Positions 1 through 8,733 of a stretch of 62,526 nucleotides of DNA are shown here, in pieces. Every line of letters starts with the position of its first letter. Position 1 is the first letter of the stretch. Location of the stretch: positions 1-62,526 of the forward strand of contig CAYUFM010000004.1 in NCBI GenBank assembly GCA_964444225.1. Reading direction: 5' to 3'. Source of the DNA: JALHOM01 sp964444225. Its GTDB lineage: Bacteria; Patescibacteriota; Saccharimonadia; Saccharimonadales; 2-12-FULL-41-12. The notes under the pieces were generated by a model that made no database searches, was not told the DNA's origin, and saw only the letters and a program-made list of their open reading frames with translations. A program made the position numbers and the translations under genes.

Positions 1-140
1 ATTTTTTCGCCTCCACAAACTTCAACTAATCCTAGCTTTTTTAAAACAGTTTCAAGTCCTGTATGGGGCTCGGCTCGACGAGCTAATATACATGTTTCAC
101 ATGGCAGATTCTTCTTGGCATTTTGGAATCTCCGATTAAT
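1..140 (-). CDS. partial open frame with a CxxC pair, running off the window
   Basis: Minus-strand frame open from 140 to the first base of the window and preceded by an in-frame TAA at 141-143. It has no ATG, GTG or TTG start at its beginning; ATT at 138-140 is the only conceivable one. The conceptual product is short and basic, with Cys-Glu-Thr-Cys near residue 17 and a later Val-Cys-Gly-Gly, which resembles half a zinc ribbon. It follows the small gene at 158-400 and could belong to the same transcript. It may equally be a chance open frame or the 3' part of a gene with an unusual start. I do not assign a function. Confidence 0.2.
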   Translation of the reverse strand, partial: MNRRFQNAKKNLPCETCILARRAEPHTGLETVLKKLGLVEVCGGEK

Positions 141-157
141 TTAAAGTTAATCTATCA

Positions 158-400
158 TTAATTTTCAGGGAGTTCAACTGCTTCTGGATCAGTAGCTAAT
201 GCCCCCAGAGCTTGAAGTACACCTTCTCTAAATGGATCTTCAGGTACAAGACTAGAAGCATGCTCAAAAAGGGCCGAGGCTGCCAAGGCTCTTTGAAAGA
301 AAAGCCTTACCTCAGCCCTGTAAAAGTCAGGTGGCAATTCTCTCCTGCTTCTATAGGGGGGAGTTGTTCTAGGTAAACTAACACCTGGACGTAAACCCAT
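158..400 (-). CDS. small hypothetical protein downstream of rpoC
   Basis: An 80-residue ORF starting with ATG only 6 nt after the rpoC stop codon, so it is probably the last gene of the rpoB-rpoC transcript. A purine-rich AGAGAAGG stretch lies about 10 nt before the ATG and overlaps the end of rpoC. The N-terminus is Arg/Pro-rich and the middle (about residues 25-65) looks alpha-helical with alternating Leu, Ala and Phe. It has no membrane segment, signal peptide or Cys. I recognise no family. Tight spacing and codon use like its neighbours favour a real gene, but it could be a lineage-specific protein of unknown role. Confidence 0.5.
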   Translation of the reverse strand: MGLRPGVSLPRTTPPYRSRRELPPDFYRAEVRLFFQRALAASALFEHASSLVPEDPFREGVLQALGALATDPEAVELPEN

Positions 401-406
401 AGCTTT

Positions 407-3400
407 TTAACCTTCTCTGGAGTCAAATCTACGATCGCGAGAATTGTTTTCTTGTTCTAGGGCTTGTTTTTCAGCGAGTTCGTCAGCAAGTTCTTCTTCT
501 GTGCGATAGCCAGTACCGACTGGGATACGTCGACCCAAGATTACGTTTTCTTTTAGACCAAACAAGTGGTCAACTTTACCAGAAGTTGCGGCGGCGATTA
601 GTACGCGAGTCGTGTCTTGGAAAGATGCTGCACTTAGGAATGAGTCAGTAGAAAGTGAAGCTTTGGTGATACCAAGAAGCAGTTGGTTAACTACAGCTGG
701 CTCTTTGCCTTGTGCCACCAATTTTTCGTTGGCCTTAACAACGGCAAGTTTGCTAACAATATCACCTGTTACAAATTCGCTATCACCAGCGTCTTCGATC
801 TGAACACGACTAAACATCTGTCGCACAATGATCTCGAGGTGCTTGTCGGCAATGTACTGACCTTGTGACGCAAAGATACGTAGGATTTCATTCATGATAT
901 AGCGCTGAGTGCTTTCTACACCTTGGAGTCGCATTAGGTCATGAATGTTGATAGAACCGTTAGTTAGCCTCTGACCTGGCACAACAGTGTCACCGTCAGA
1001 TACTGTAAGCATCTTGTAAGCAGGAATGTCGTACTTGATAGAACTTTGTCCTGCAGGAGTGATAGTTATTAGCTTTTTAGTTAGTGCTACTTTACCAGAG
1101 ATTGGAGCGATAAGAGGATGTTCGCCCGCTTCATCGGCAGCCACAACGTCACCGACGTTGACTTCGCTACCGTGTGCGACGCGTGGAATACGGTCGCCAA
1201 TAGTTAATGCGCTCGCTTCTATAGTTTCGCCAGTTACCTGGATGACGTAATGTTCGCCTTCTTCCCAGACGCTGACTTCACCATGAATGTCGGCTAGGTA
1301 TGCTCGACCTTTAGGTATACGAGTCTCGAACAACTCTTCAACACGAGGTAGACCCTGAGTAATGTCATCAGCAACCGCCGCACCACCGGAGTGGAAAGTC
1401 TTTAGAGTTAGCTGAGTACCAGGCTCACCAATAGATTGGGCTGCAATAACACCAACTGGACTGTGGTCAGTTACAAGCTCACCAGTGGCTGGGTCGATAC
1501 CGTAGCTCTTGCGGTTGACACCATGGACTGAGCTACAACTAAGCACGCTCATGATCTTGATCATCTCGATTTTTTCATCAGCATCAATAGCTTCGGCAAT
1601 CTCTGTAGTAATTAACTCACCCTGTTTTACGTAACCTTTTAGTTCTTCTGCAGCATAACGACCACGCAGTCTTGAGGCGTAAGTTACGCCGATTTCAGCA
1701 GCATCGGTGCGATACATTGGAAATCCTGGATCATCGATCTCGTCATCGATAGTAAAGACGTCTTGAGCAACATCAACCAAACGACGAGTTAGATAACCAG
1801 AGTCGGCGGTCTTAAGCGCAGTATCGATAAGACCCTTACGTTGACCACGAGTAGAAGTAAAGTACTCTAGCGGGCTTAGACCATCACGGTAGTTACTCTT
1901 GATAGGTAGCTCCATTGCGCGACCAGTCGCGTCAGAAAGAATACCCACAGATCCAATAACCTGCTTAACCTGGACGATAGAACCACGAGCTCCAGAGACA
2001 ACCGCCATAGACATAGCGTTGTCTTCGCCGGCAAACTGCTCTGCAAGGGCTTTTTGGACGGCTGTATCAGAGTCTGTCCAAGTTTCGATAGTTAGTCGGT
2101 ATCGCTCGTCTTCTGTAATGAAACCTTCGTCAAACTGGCCAGAGATAGCTTTGGCGCGCACTTCTGCAGCATCCAAAATTGGGCCTAGTTCTTTAATGTC
2201 GACGAAGTCACTCATACCTAGTGAGATTCCGGCGCGTGTAGCGTACTCAAAACCAAGATTTTTTAGCTCGTCGGCGATCTCGGCACTAACTTCTTGGCCG
2301 TATTTTTCATAAATGGCTGACATAACACTGGCAAGTTTCTTCTTAGTCATTGCGTCATCTTGGAAGGCAAAATCTTCTGGGAAGAGCTCGTTAAACAAGA
2401 ATCTACCAAGTGTAGAAGTCCGGCGCTCACCACGGAAATCGATAGTAACAGGATCTTGAAGTTTCAACTGACCTTCATCGTGCGCCATTAAGGCTTCATT
2501 TAGGGTACTAAGTTCGCGGTTTTTGGCTTTGTTGCCAGGACGCTCATATGTAAGGTAGTAACAGCCTAACACAATGTCTTGCTCAATATGCAAAATTGGT
2601 GTTCCGTCAGCAGGTTTTAGTAAGTTCTTATTAGCAGCCATAATGTTCTTGGCTTCATCTTGGGCTTTGTCGCTCAACGGTAAGTGAACAGCCATTTGGT
2701 CACCGTCGAAGTCAGCGTTAAAGCCCTTACAAACAAGTGGGTGAAGCTGGATAGCCTTACCTTCGATCAATACAGGCTGGAAAGCTTGGATAGACAGACG
2801 GTGAAGTGACGGCGCACGGTTAAGAAGCACGTACTTACCTTTAATCACTTCGTCTAGCGCATCCCATACAGCTATCTCGCCGGTTTCGATCATACGAGTA
2901 GCTGAACGAATGTTGTGAGCTAACTCTGCTTGGATCAAATGACCCATCACGAAAGGCTTGAAAAGCTCTAGAGCCATCATTTTTGGAAGACCACATTGGT
3001 GCATTTTTAACTCTGGACCAGCCACAATTACTGAACGACCGGAGTAGTCAACACGCTTACCTAGAAGGTTCTGACGGAATCGCCCCTGCTTACCTTTTAG
3101 CATATCGCTAAGCGATTTTAGACGGCGACGTTGGCCAGTTGCAGCAACTGCACGACCAGAACGGGCTGAGCTATTATCGATAAGTGCATCGACTGCTTCT
3201 TGCAACATACGTTGTTCGTTGCGACGAATTACTTCTGGAGCATTAAGGTCGATAAGTTTCTTTAGACGGTTGTTACGGTTGATAACACGACGGTAAAGGT
3301 CGTTAAGGTCGCTGGTAGCAAAACGTCCACCAGTAAGCTGAACCATTGGCCTTAGATCCGGAGGGATCACGGGTAGAACTGATAGGCACATACTACTTGG

Positions 3401-4270
3401 AAGAATTCCCGCATTTAGCATAGACTCAAGCAAGCGAAGTCGCTTCATAATTTTCTTACGTCGTTGACCCTTAGCTTCTGAGGCTTCAGCATCAAGTTCG
3501 GCGATTAATTTAGCAAGGTCAATTTCTTCTAGTAGTTCTTTTATGCATGAACCACCCATACCAACTTTGATTAAGTCGCGCACGTCGTCTGGTAGATCTC
3601 GGTAGTCGTTTTCGCTAAGCAAGCGAAGTTTCTCTAGGTTTTTAAGTTGTTCTTTGACTGTTTCGAATTCTAGAGTTAACTCTTCGATTTCTTTGGTTTG
3701 AGCTTCTGCAAGTGCTTTGACATTGGCCTTTTCATCTTTAGATGCCTCGGCTTCGTATCGAGATTTGATAGCAACCTGAGCAGCCTCAAACTGTGCTTCT
3801 TTGTCTAGAAGCATTTGATCACGTTTTTCAGTATTCACGCTTTTTATAATGTAGCTAGCAAAGTAAACAACTCGTTCTAGGTTTTTAACAGTCATTCCTA
3901 GAAGTAGTCCAACAGCGCTAGGTGTTCCACGCAAAAACCAAATGTGCGCAACAGGGCTGGCTAGTTGAATGTGGCCCATACGCTCACGTCGGACGATTGA
4001 GCGAGTTACAAGTTCACCGTTTTTGTCTACGGCAGCTTCACGAGAACGCACACCCTTATATTTAGCATCATGTGGATTGATATCTTTTACAGGCCCGAAG
4101 ATTCTTTCACAAAACAGACCATCGCGCTCAGGCTTTTGGGTCCTATAGTTAATGGTTTCTGGCTTAGTGATTTCACCGTGGCTCCAATCCATTATGTCGG
4201 TTGGGCTAGCAACAGCTAATCTTACAGCATCAAAATCTGCAATATTTGTACCGGAGTTATAGCGTCTCAT
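407..4270 (-). CDS. rpoC: DNA-directed RNA polymerase subunit beta' lacking both zinc sites
   Basis: Largest subunit of RNA polymerase; with beta it forms the active-site cleft. The catalytic motif NADFDGD is at about residue 520, flanked by the usual GRFRQNLLGKR (lid/rudder side) and APSLHRLSIQAF blocks; the trigger-loop/bridge region and the C-terminal GVIAAQSIGEPGTQ block are intact. Residues about 140-220 form a Glu/Lys-rich coiled coil similar to the insertion seen in actinobacterial beta'. Length is 1287 aa. The gene starts with ATG overlapping the rpoB stop by one base (TAATG), so the two are translationally coupled. Oddity: the N-terminal zinc finger (four Cys, equivalent to E. coli C70/C72/C85/C88) is absent around residues 61-90. 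At the second site (C814/C888/C895/C898) only the C888 equivalent remains. Confidence 0.98.
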   Translation of the reverse strand: MRRYNSGTNIADFDAVRLAVASPTDIMDWSHGEITKPETINYRTQKPERDGLFCERIFGPVKDINPHDAKYKGVRSREAAVDKNGELVTRSIVRRERMGHIQLASPVAHIWFLRGTPSAVGLLLGMTVKNLERVVYFASYIIKSVNTEKRDQMLLDKEAQFEAAQVAIKSRYEAEASKDEKANVKALAEAQTKEIEELTLEFETVKEQLKNLEKLRLLSENDYRDLPDDVRDLIKVGMGGSCIKELLEEIDLAKLIAELDAEASEAKGQRRKKIMKRLRLLESMLNAGILPSSMCLSVLPVIPPDLRPMVQLTGGRFATSDLNDLYRRVINRNNRLKKLIDLNAPEVIRRNEQRMLQEAVDALIDNSSARSGRAVAATGQRRRLKSLSDMLKGKQGRFRQNLLGKRVDYSGRSVIVAGPELKMHQCGLPKMMALELFKPFVMGHLIQAELAHNIRSATRMIETGEIAVWDALDEVIKGKYVLLNRAPSLHRLSIQAFQPVLIEGKAIQLHPLVCKGFNADFDGDQMAVHLPLSDKAQDEAKNIMAANKNLLKPADGTPILHIEQDIVLGCYYLTYERPGNKAKNRELSTLNEALMAHDEGQLKLQDPVTIDFRGERRTSTLGRFLFNELFPEDFAFQDDAMTKKKLASVMSAIYEKYGQEVSAEIADELKNLGFEYATRAGISLGMSDFVDIKELGPILDAAEVRAKAISGQFDEGFITEDERYRLTIETWTDSDTAVQKALAEQFAGEDNAMSMAVVSGARGSIVQVKQVIGSVGILSDATGRAMELPIKSNYRDGLSPLEYFTSTRGQRKGLIDTALKTADSGYLTRRLVDVAQDVFTIDDEIDDPGFPMYRTDAAEIGVTYASRLRGRYAAEELKGYVKQGELITTEIAEAIDADEKIEMIKIMSVLSCSSVHGVNRKSYGIDPATGELVTDHSPVGVIAAQSIGEPGTQLTLKTFHSGGAAVADDITQGLPRVEELFETRIPKGRAYLADIHGEVSVWEEGEHYVIQVTGETIEASALTIGDRIPRVAHGSEVNVGDVVAADEAGEHPLIAPISGKVALTKKLITITPAGQSSIKYDIPAYKMLTVSDGDTVVPGQRLTNGSINIHDLMRLQGVESTQRYIMNEILRIFASQGQYIADKHLEIIVRQMFSRVQIEDAGDSEFVTGDIVSKLAVVKANEKLVAQGKEPAVVNQLLLGITKASLSTDSFLSAASFQDTTRVLIAAATSGKVDHLFGLKENVILGRRIPVGTGYRTEEELADELAEKQALEQENNSRDRRFDSREG

Positions 4271-7200
4271 TATTTTTCCTCCTCTTCATTTAAGTCTGTT
4301 GCGATTGCCAGATCGTCTGAATCGTCATCATCGTCAGTTGAGCTTGCACCTGCTGCAGCGATGTCGCCGTCTAGTTCTATAGACATAAACTCGTCAACCA
4401 CCGCATCTTCAGTAACATCAACATCACTGGCAATTGGCTGAGGTACTTCTACGTCAGGCTGGTGTGTGGCTTCGTCTTTAATGTTCTCGGCCAAAACTTC
4501 TTCGGCATCAATAACTTTATCGCTCTGAATCAGGTCGACTTTAAGTCCTAGACCTTGGAGTTCTTTTACAAGAACGTTGAAGCTCTCTGGTACTTTCGGA
4601 CCGACAATTTCAGTTTGCTTAATGATGGATTCGTAAGCTTTGCTTCGTCCGTAAACATCGTCAGACTTGATAGTAAGCATTTCTTGCAAAGTGTTGCTGG
4701 CGCCATATGCTTCTAGCGCCCATACTTCCATTTCTCCGAATCTTTGGCCACCATTTTGTGCCTTACCGCCAAGTGGTTGTTGGGTAACCATAGTGTACGG
4801 ACCTGTTGAACGGGCGTGGATTTTATCGGTAACCATGTGAGTAAGTTTAAAGATGTACATGTTTCCGACTACAGTTCGTTCCTTGAAGGCTTCACCGGTT
4901 CGGCCATCATATAGTTGCTGTTTACCGTCTTCTGGGAAGCCGGCTTTTTTAAGCATTTCACCTATGTCTTCAGATGACATTCCCTGGAATGAAGGAGCGG
5001 CGACTCTTATACCTAAAGCACGGGCAGCCATACCAAGGTGAGCCTCAAAAAGTTGTCCAAGGTTCATACGAGAAGGCACACCCATCGGGTTAAGAATGAT
5101 GTCTACAGGTGTTCCATCTTCCATAAATGGCATGTCCTCAGCAGGCAAAATTTTAGCGATAACACCTTTGTTACCGTGACGACCAGCTAGCTTGTCGCCA
5201 ACTGCTACTTTGCGCATTTGAGCCACAAAAACTTGAATTTGCATGATAACGCCAGCTTTTAGCTCGTGGCCGTTCTCTCGTGAGAAAATCTTCACGCCCA
5301 CAACTTTACCGTGTTTACCGTTACTCATACGCTGTGAGGTATCACGGACTTCTTTAGCTTTTTCGCCAAAGATCGCACGCAATAATCTTTCTTCGCTAGA
5401 AAGTTCTTGCTCACCCTTTGGAGTAATTTTTCCTACCAAAATGTCGCCAGGGTGAACTTCAGCACCTATTCGGACAATTCCATTTTCATCTAAGTGACGC
5501 AAGGCATCTTCGGACACATTAGGAATATCGCCAGTTACAATTTCTGGACCAAGTTTGGTTTCACGGACTTCTGTCATGTAGTCAACAATATGTACGCTCG
5601 TTAGCGTGTCGTCTTCTACAAGTCTACGAGACAAGACCATGGCGTCTTCAAAGTTATAACCGTTCCATGGCATAAACGCTACAACCAAGTCTTTACCTAG
5701 AGCTAGCTCACCGTTCTCTACAGACATACCTTCTATAAGTACATCGCCTTTTTCTACTTCATCACCAGTATCAACAACAACTTTTTGGTTAATACATGTG
5801 CCTTCGTTACTTCGAGCAAAGTGCACTGGTCTGTAGGTTTTCTTAACTTTTGAATACTCAACAACTACTTCATCTGCTGTTGCTTTTACAACAGTACCTT
5901 TGTCTTCAGCATAAACCACCTGGCCACTGTTCATTGCAACGGCTTCTTCTAGACCAGTTCCAACGATAGGTGCAAGTGGGCTGATTAGCGGCACAGCTTG
6001 TTTTTGCTGGTTAGAACCCACCAAAGCACGGTCTACACGGTCTCGCTCCACAAAAGGCACAAGCCCTGCGATTGATCCAATTATCTGATTATTCGCGGCA
6101 TCCATATGAGTTACATCGTTTGCGTCGATTTCACCAACGCTTAGACGAGCTCTAGCACTAACACGATCAGACTTAAAGTAGCCATCACTGTCAACTTCGT
6201 TACCAGCACCGGCTACAACGGTGTTTTCTTCATCGTGTGCACCAAGGTACACAATTTCGTCTGTAACTTTAGCTTTTACTGGCCAAGTAACTCTTTTTAC
6301 TTTGGCAAGTTTTTCGGCGTCAGCCTTGGTGATAGTTGCACCTTTTTTAACGATTGCTGTACCTTTTTCATCTTCTAGGTCTACGGCCGCAATATGACCA
6401 ACAGCGTCCTTTGGAGTTACGGCGTTGATTACTTTGCGGTAAGGAGTCTCTATAAAGCCATAGTCGTTAACACGAGCATAGTTAGCTAGGTTAAGCACCA
6501 AACCAATGTTGGCACCTTCAGGAGTTTCTACGGCACAAATACGACCGTAGTGCGTAGCGTGTGCGTCACGTACCTCAAACCCTGCACGCTCACGGGATAG
6601 ACCACCAGGACCCATAGAGCTTAGACGACGTTTGTGCGCTAACTCTGCCAGTGGATTAATTTGGTCCATAAATTGTGACAACTGCGAACTTGCAAAAAAT
6701 TCACGTACAGCGGCCACAACTGGGCGCGCGTTGATCAGTTGCGAAGGAGTCACAGTCTCGATCTCGCTCATACTCATACGGTCTTTGGTGTTGCGCTCCA
6801 TACGCAAAAGTCCAATTCTGAACTGTCGCTGAACAAGCTCACCTACTAGCTTCACACGTCGGTTAGCAAGACTGTCGATGTCATCGGCTGGATCTTGAGT
6901 GTTATTTAGACGAATAATTTCGCTAATGATGGCTACTAGGTCTTCCAGGCGCATCACACGGTTTTCGGCGGTGTTAGGAACGTCTAGATCTAGTCGCTTA
7001 TTGATTTTGTAACGTCCAACTCGACTAAAGTCGAAGCGTTTGAAGTTATAAAACATGTTTTCTAGCAAGCTTCGGGCGTTGTCTACAGTAGCAAGATCAC
7101 CCGGGCGAAGTCGTCTATAAACTTCAATCAAGGCTTCGCTTGATGATTTACTTGGGTCTTTAGCAAGAGTTGTCTCTAGGAAGTTAATTGCACCTTGGTC

Positions 7201-7839
7201 TACGTGCTTAAAGGCTTCTTTCATGGCGGTTTCGCTCATACCAAGTGCACGTAGTAGCGTAGTAACAGGAATTTTACGCTTGCGGTCAATTTTTACGAAC
7301 AAAGCTCGGTTGGCGGCAGTTTCAAATTCTAGCCATGCACCACGGCCAGGGATCACCTTGGCACCATAAACATTTCCGGTAGCTGTGGAGTCGGCCGTAA
7401 AGAACACACCAGCAGATCTGATTAGCTGGCTTACAACCACACGTTCAGCGCCGTTGATGACAAATGTCCCGCGACCAGTCATCCACGGGAAATCACCTAG
7501 ATAAATCTCGTGTTCCTTTACTTCACCTGTGACTTTGTTAGTTAGAACAACATTTGCTTTAAGTGGCGCCTCGTAGCTAGTGTTGTTCTCGCGAGCTTCT
7601 TGCTCGGTCATTTTGGGTTCTTCAAAGTGATAATCCTTGAAACTAAGTGTTAGCTTAGTACCTGTGTAGTCGTCTATTGGACTTATCTCTGCCAGTAGCT
7701 CACCAAGACCTTCCTCGACAAACCATTGCCACGAACGGTTCTGATGATCTACCAAATTTGGCAGATCCAATACTTTATTAATTTCTGAAAAGAACGTGCG
7801 CTTCATCTTTTTAACAGCGCTTGTAGACGTTTTTGCCAT
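4270..7839 (-). CDS. rpoB: DNA-directed RNA polymerase subunit beta
   Basis: Second-largest RNA polymerase subunit, 1189 aa. The rifampicin-binding cluster (SSQLSQFMDQ...HKRRLSSMGPGG) lies at about residues 390-425, followed by the HYGRICAVETPEG block; the C-terminal GGKAQNGGQRFGEMEVWALEAYGA block is clear. An acidic low-complexity tail (about the last 40 residues, Asp/Glu/Ala) ends the protein. In the rifampicin region, Asn518 of E. coli is Ile here and Ser522 is Ala, while Asp516, His526 and Ser531 are kept. The start ATG is preceded by AAGGGAGCACAAGG, a good ribosome-binding region. It is transcribed ahead of rpoC, downstream of clpP, with a 240-bp gap that holds a 13-bp inverted repeat. 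Confidence 0.98.
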   Translation of the reverse strand: MAKTSTSAVKKMKRTFFSEINKVLDLPNLVDHQNRSWQWFVEEGLGELLAEISPIDDYTGTKLTLSFKDYHFEEPKMTEQEARENNTSYEAPLKANVVLTNKVTGEVKEHEIYLGDFPWMTGRGTFVINGAERVVVSQLIRSAGVFFTADSTATGNVYGAKVIPGRGAWLEFETAANRALFVKIDRKRKIPVTTLLRALGMSETAMKEAFKHVDQGAINFLETTLAKDPSKSSSEALIEVYRRLRPGDLATVDNARSLLENMFYNFKRFDFSRVGRYKINKRLDLDVPNTAENRVMRLEDLVAIISEIIRLNNTQDPADDIDSLANRRVKLVGELVQRQFRIGLLRMERNTKDRMSMSEIETVTPSQLINARPVVAAVREFFASSQLSQFMDQINPLAELAHKRRLSSMGPGGLSRERAGFEVRDAHATHYGRICAVETPEGANIGLVLNLANYARVNDYGFIETPYRKVINAVTPKDAVGHIAAVDLEDEKGTAIVKKGATITKADAEKLAKVKRVTWPVKAKVTDEIVYLGAHDEENTVVAGAGNEVDSDGYFKSDRVSARARLSVGEIDANDVTHMDAANNQIIGSIAGLVPFVERDRVDRALVGSNQQKQAVPLISPLAPIVGTGLEEAVAMNSGQVVYAEDKGTVVKATADEVVVEYSKVKKTYRPVHFARSNEGTCINQKVVVDTGDEVEKGDVLIEGMSVENGELALGKDLVVAFMPWNGYNFEDAMVLSRRLVEDDTLTSVHIVDYMTEVRETKLGPEIVTGDIPNVSEDALRHLDENGIVRIGAEVHPGDILVGKITPKGEQELSSEERLLRAIFGEKAKEVRDTSQRMSNGKHGKVVGVKIFSRENGHELKAGVIMQIQVFVAQMRKVAVGDKLAGRHGNKGVIAKILPAEDMPFMEDGTPVDIILNPMGVPSRMNLGQLFEAHLGMAARALGIRVAAPSFQGMSSEDIGEMLKKAGFPEDGKQQLYDGRTGEAFKERTVVGNMYIFKLTHMVTDKIHARSTGPYTMVTQQPLGGKAQNGGQRFGEMEVWALEAYGASNTLQEMLTIKSDDVYGRSKAYESIIKQTEIVGPKVPESFNVLVKELQGLGLKVDLIQSDKVIDAEEVLAENIKDEATHQPDVEVPQPIASDVDVTEDAVVDEFMSIELDGDIAAAGASSTDDDDDSDDLAIATDLNEEEEK

Positions 7840-7881
7840 AGACCTTGTGCTCCCTTAATAAATTATTTGACTGATTGATAG

Positions 7882-7929
7882 ACTAATACAACACCCAAAA
7901 AATGCCCATATTCAGAGTGTTGTATTAGT
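7882..7929 (-). promoter_or_regulatory. 13-bp perfect inverted repeat in the rpoB leader
   Basis: The arms ACTAATACAACAC (7882-7894) and GTGTTGTATTAGT (7917-7929) are perfect inverted copies separated by 22 bp. The element lies 43 bp upstream of the rpoB start. It has no T-run after it on the minus strand, so it does not look like a simple terminator for clpP. It may be an RNA hairpin controlling rpoBC expression or an operator; the sequence alone does not decide. Confidence 0.55.
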
Positions 7930-8079
7930 GTTTGTAGTTGTTTCTTTTGTTTGGCGCCGAAGAAAACTGCTGAGTTTCAGCTTGGGTTTGGTCTTGAATT
8001 TTGAGACCATATCAAACTGCTCGCTACTACTTCTTACAAGCAATTATGCTCGAACGGTTAAATTATGTCAACAGCAAAC

Positions 8080-8685
8080 CTACTTTTTTGGAACAGTAGT
8101 TATGACGTTGTCGGCTAAACCATATTTTTTGGCTTCTTCAGCAGTTAGCCATTTGTCGCGCTCCATGTCTTCATGGATTTTTTCGGCTTTTTGGCCAGTG
8201 TTTTTAGCCATAATTTCTTCTAGCAACTTTTTGACTCTTAGCGATTCGCGTAAATCAATCTCTTGGTCGGTTACCTTACCACGCGTCCCACTTGATGGCT
8301 GATGTATCATCACTGTCGAGTGTTGAAGTAGGTTTCTCTTGCCTTTAGCACCACTGCTTAGCAAGAACGCAGCAGCACTAGCTTGTACGCCAATACCAAA
8401 CGTAGCCACATCTGGTGCAATAAACTGCATTGTGTCATAAATCGCAAGCGCATCATAGACACTTCCGCCAGGACTGTTGATGTATAAGCTGATGTCTTTT
8501 TTAGAGTCTTCGTTAGCTAAAAACAAAAGTTGTGCAACGATTAGATTGGCGCTATGCTCGTTTACGTCGGAGCCCAGGAAAATAATGCGGTCTTTTAGGA
8601 GGCGCGAATAGATATCATAGGCTCGCTCCATCCGACCGTCTGATTCAATAACAGTTGGAATTAATAGATTCTTTGGTTTACTCAT
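8080..8685 (-). CDS. clpP: ATP-dependent Clp protease proteolytic subunit
   Basis: Serine protease that forms the two-ring ClpP barrel and degrades proteins unfolded by a Clp ATPase, probably the ClpC encoded at 26.8-29.3 kb. Length, 201 aa, is normal. The catalytic Ser is in GVQASAAAFLLSSG (about residue 103), His in MIHQP (about 128) and Asp in GLADNV (about 193). There is no Shine-Dalgarno sequence. A strong promoter with a CIRCE operator places the transcription start at or within a base or two of the ATG, so the mRNA is predicted to be leaderless. Upstream lie an unknown gene and trigger factor, giving a tig-orf-clpP order that recalls tig-clpP of other bacteria. Confidence 0.97.
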   Translation of the reverse strand: MSKPKNLLIPTVIESDGRMERAYDIYSRLLKDRIIFLGSDVNEHSANLIVAQLLFLANEDSKKDISLYINSPGGSVYDALAIYDTMQFIAPDVATFGIGVQASAAAFLLSSGAKGKRNLLQHSTVMIHQPSSGTRGKVTDQEIDLRESLRVKKLLEEIMAKNTGQKAEKIHEDMERDKWLTAEEAKKYGLADNVITTVPKK

Positions 8686-8691
8686 AAATCC

Positions 8692-8720
8692 ATTTTATGC
8701 CCAAAATTAGCACTCGTCAA
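8692..8720 (-). promoter_or_regulatory. clpP promoter
   Basis: The -35 box TTGACG (8715-8720) and -10 box TAAAAT (8692-8697) are separated by exactly 17 bp. The -35 box sits inside the CIRCE element, so bound HrcA would block RNA polymerase. The start codon begins 7 nt after the -10 box (A of ATG at 8685), which coincides with the expected +1. Confidence 0.75.
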
Positions 8721-8733
8721 TAGGGAGTGCTAA
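8707..8733. promoter_or_regulatory. CIRCE element (HrcA operator) of clpP
   Basis: A perfect match to the consensus TTAGCACTC-N9-GAGTGCTAA. It overlaps the clpP -35 box and the stop codon of the gene upstream (8730-8732). CIRCE is the binding site of the heat-shock repressor HrcA, whose gene is not in this window. A second perfect copy precedes clpC. Confidence 0.95.

Noticed and set aside
1899..2312. Long + strand ORF inside rpoC
   Set aside because: Antisense shadow of rpoC with no initiation signals; the same holds for the other opposite-strand ORFs within rpoB, clpC, dnaE and galU.
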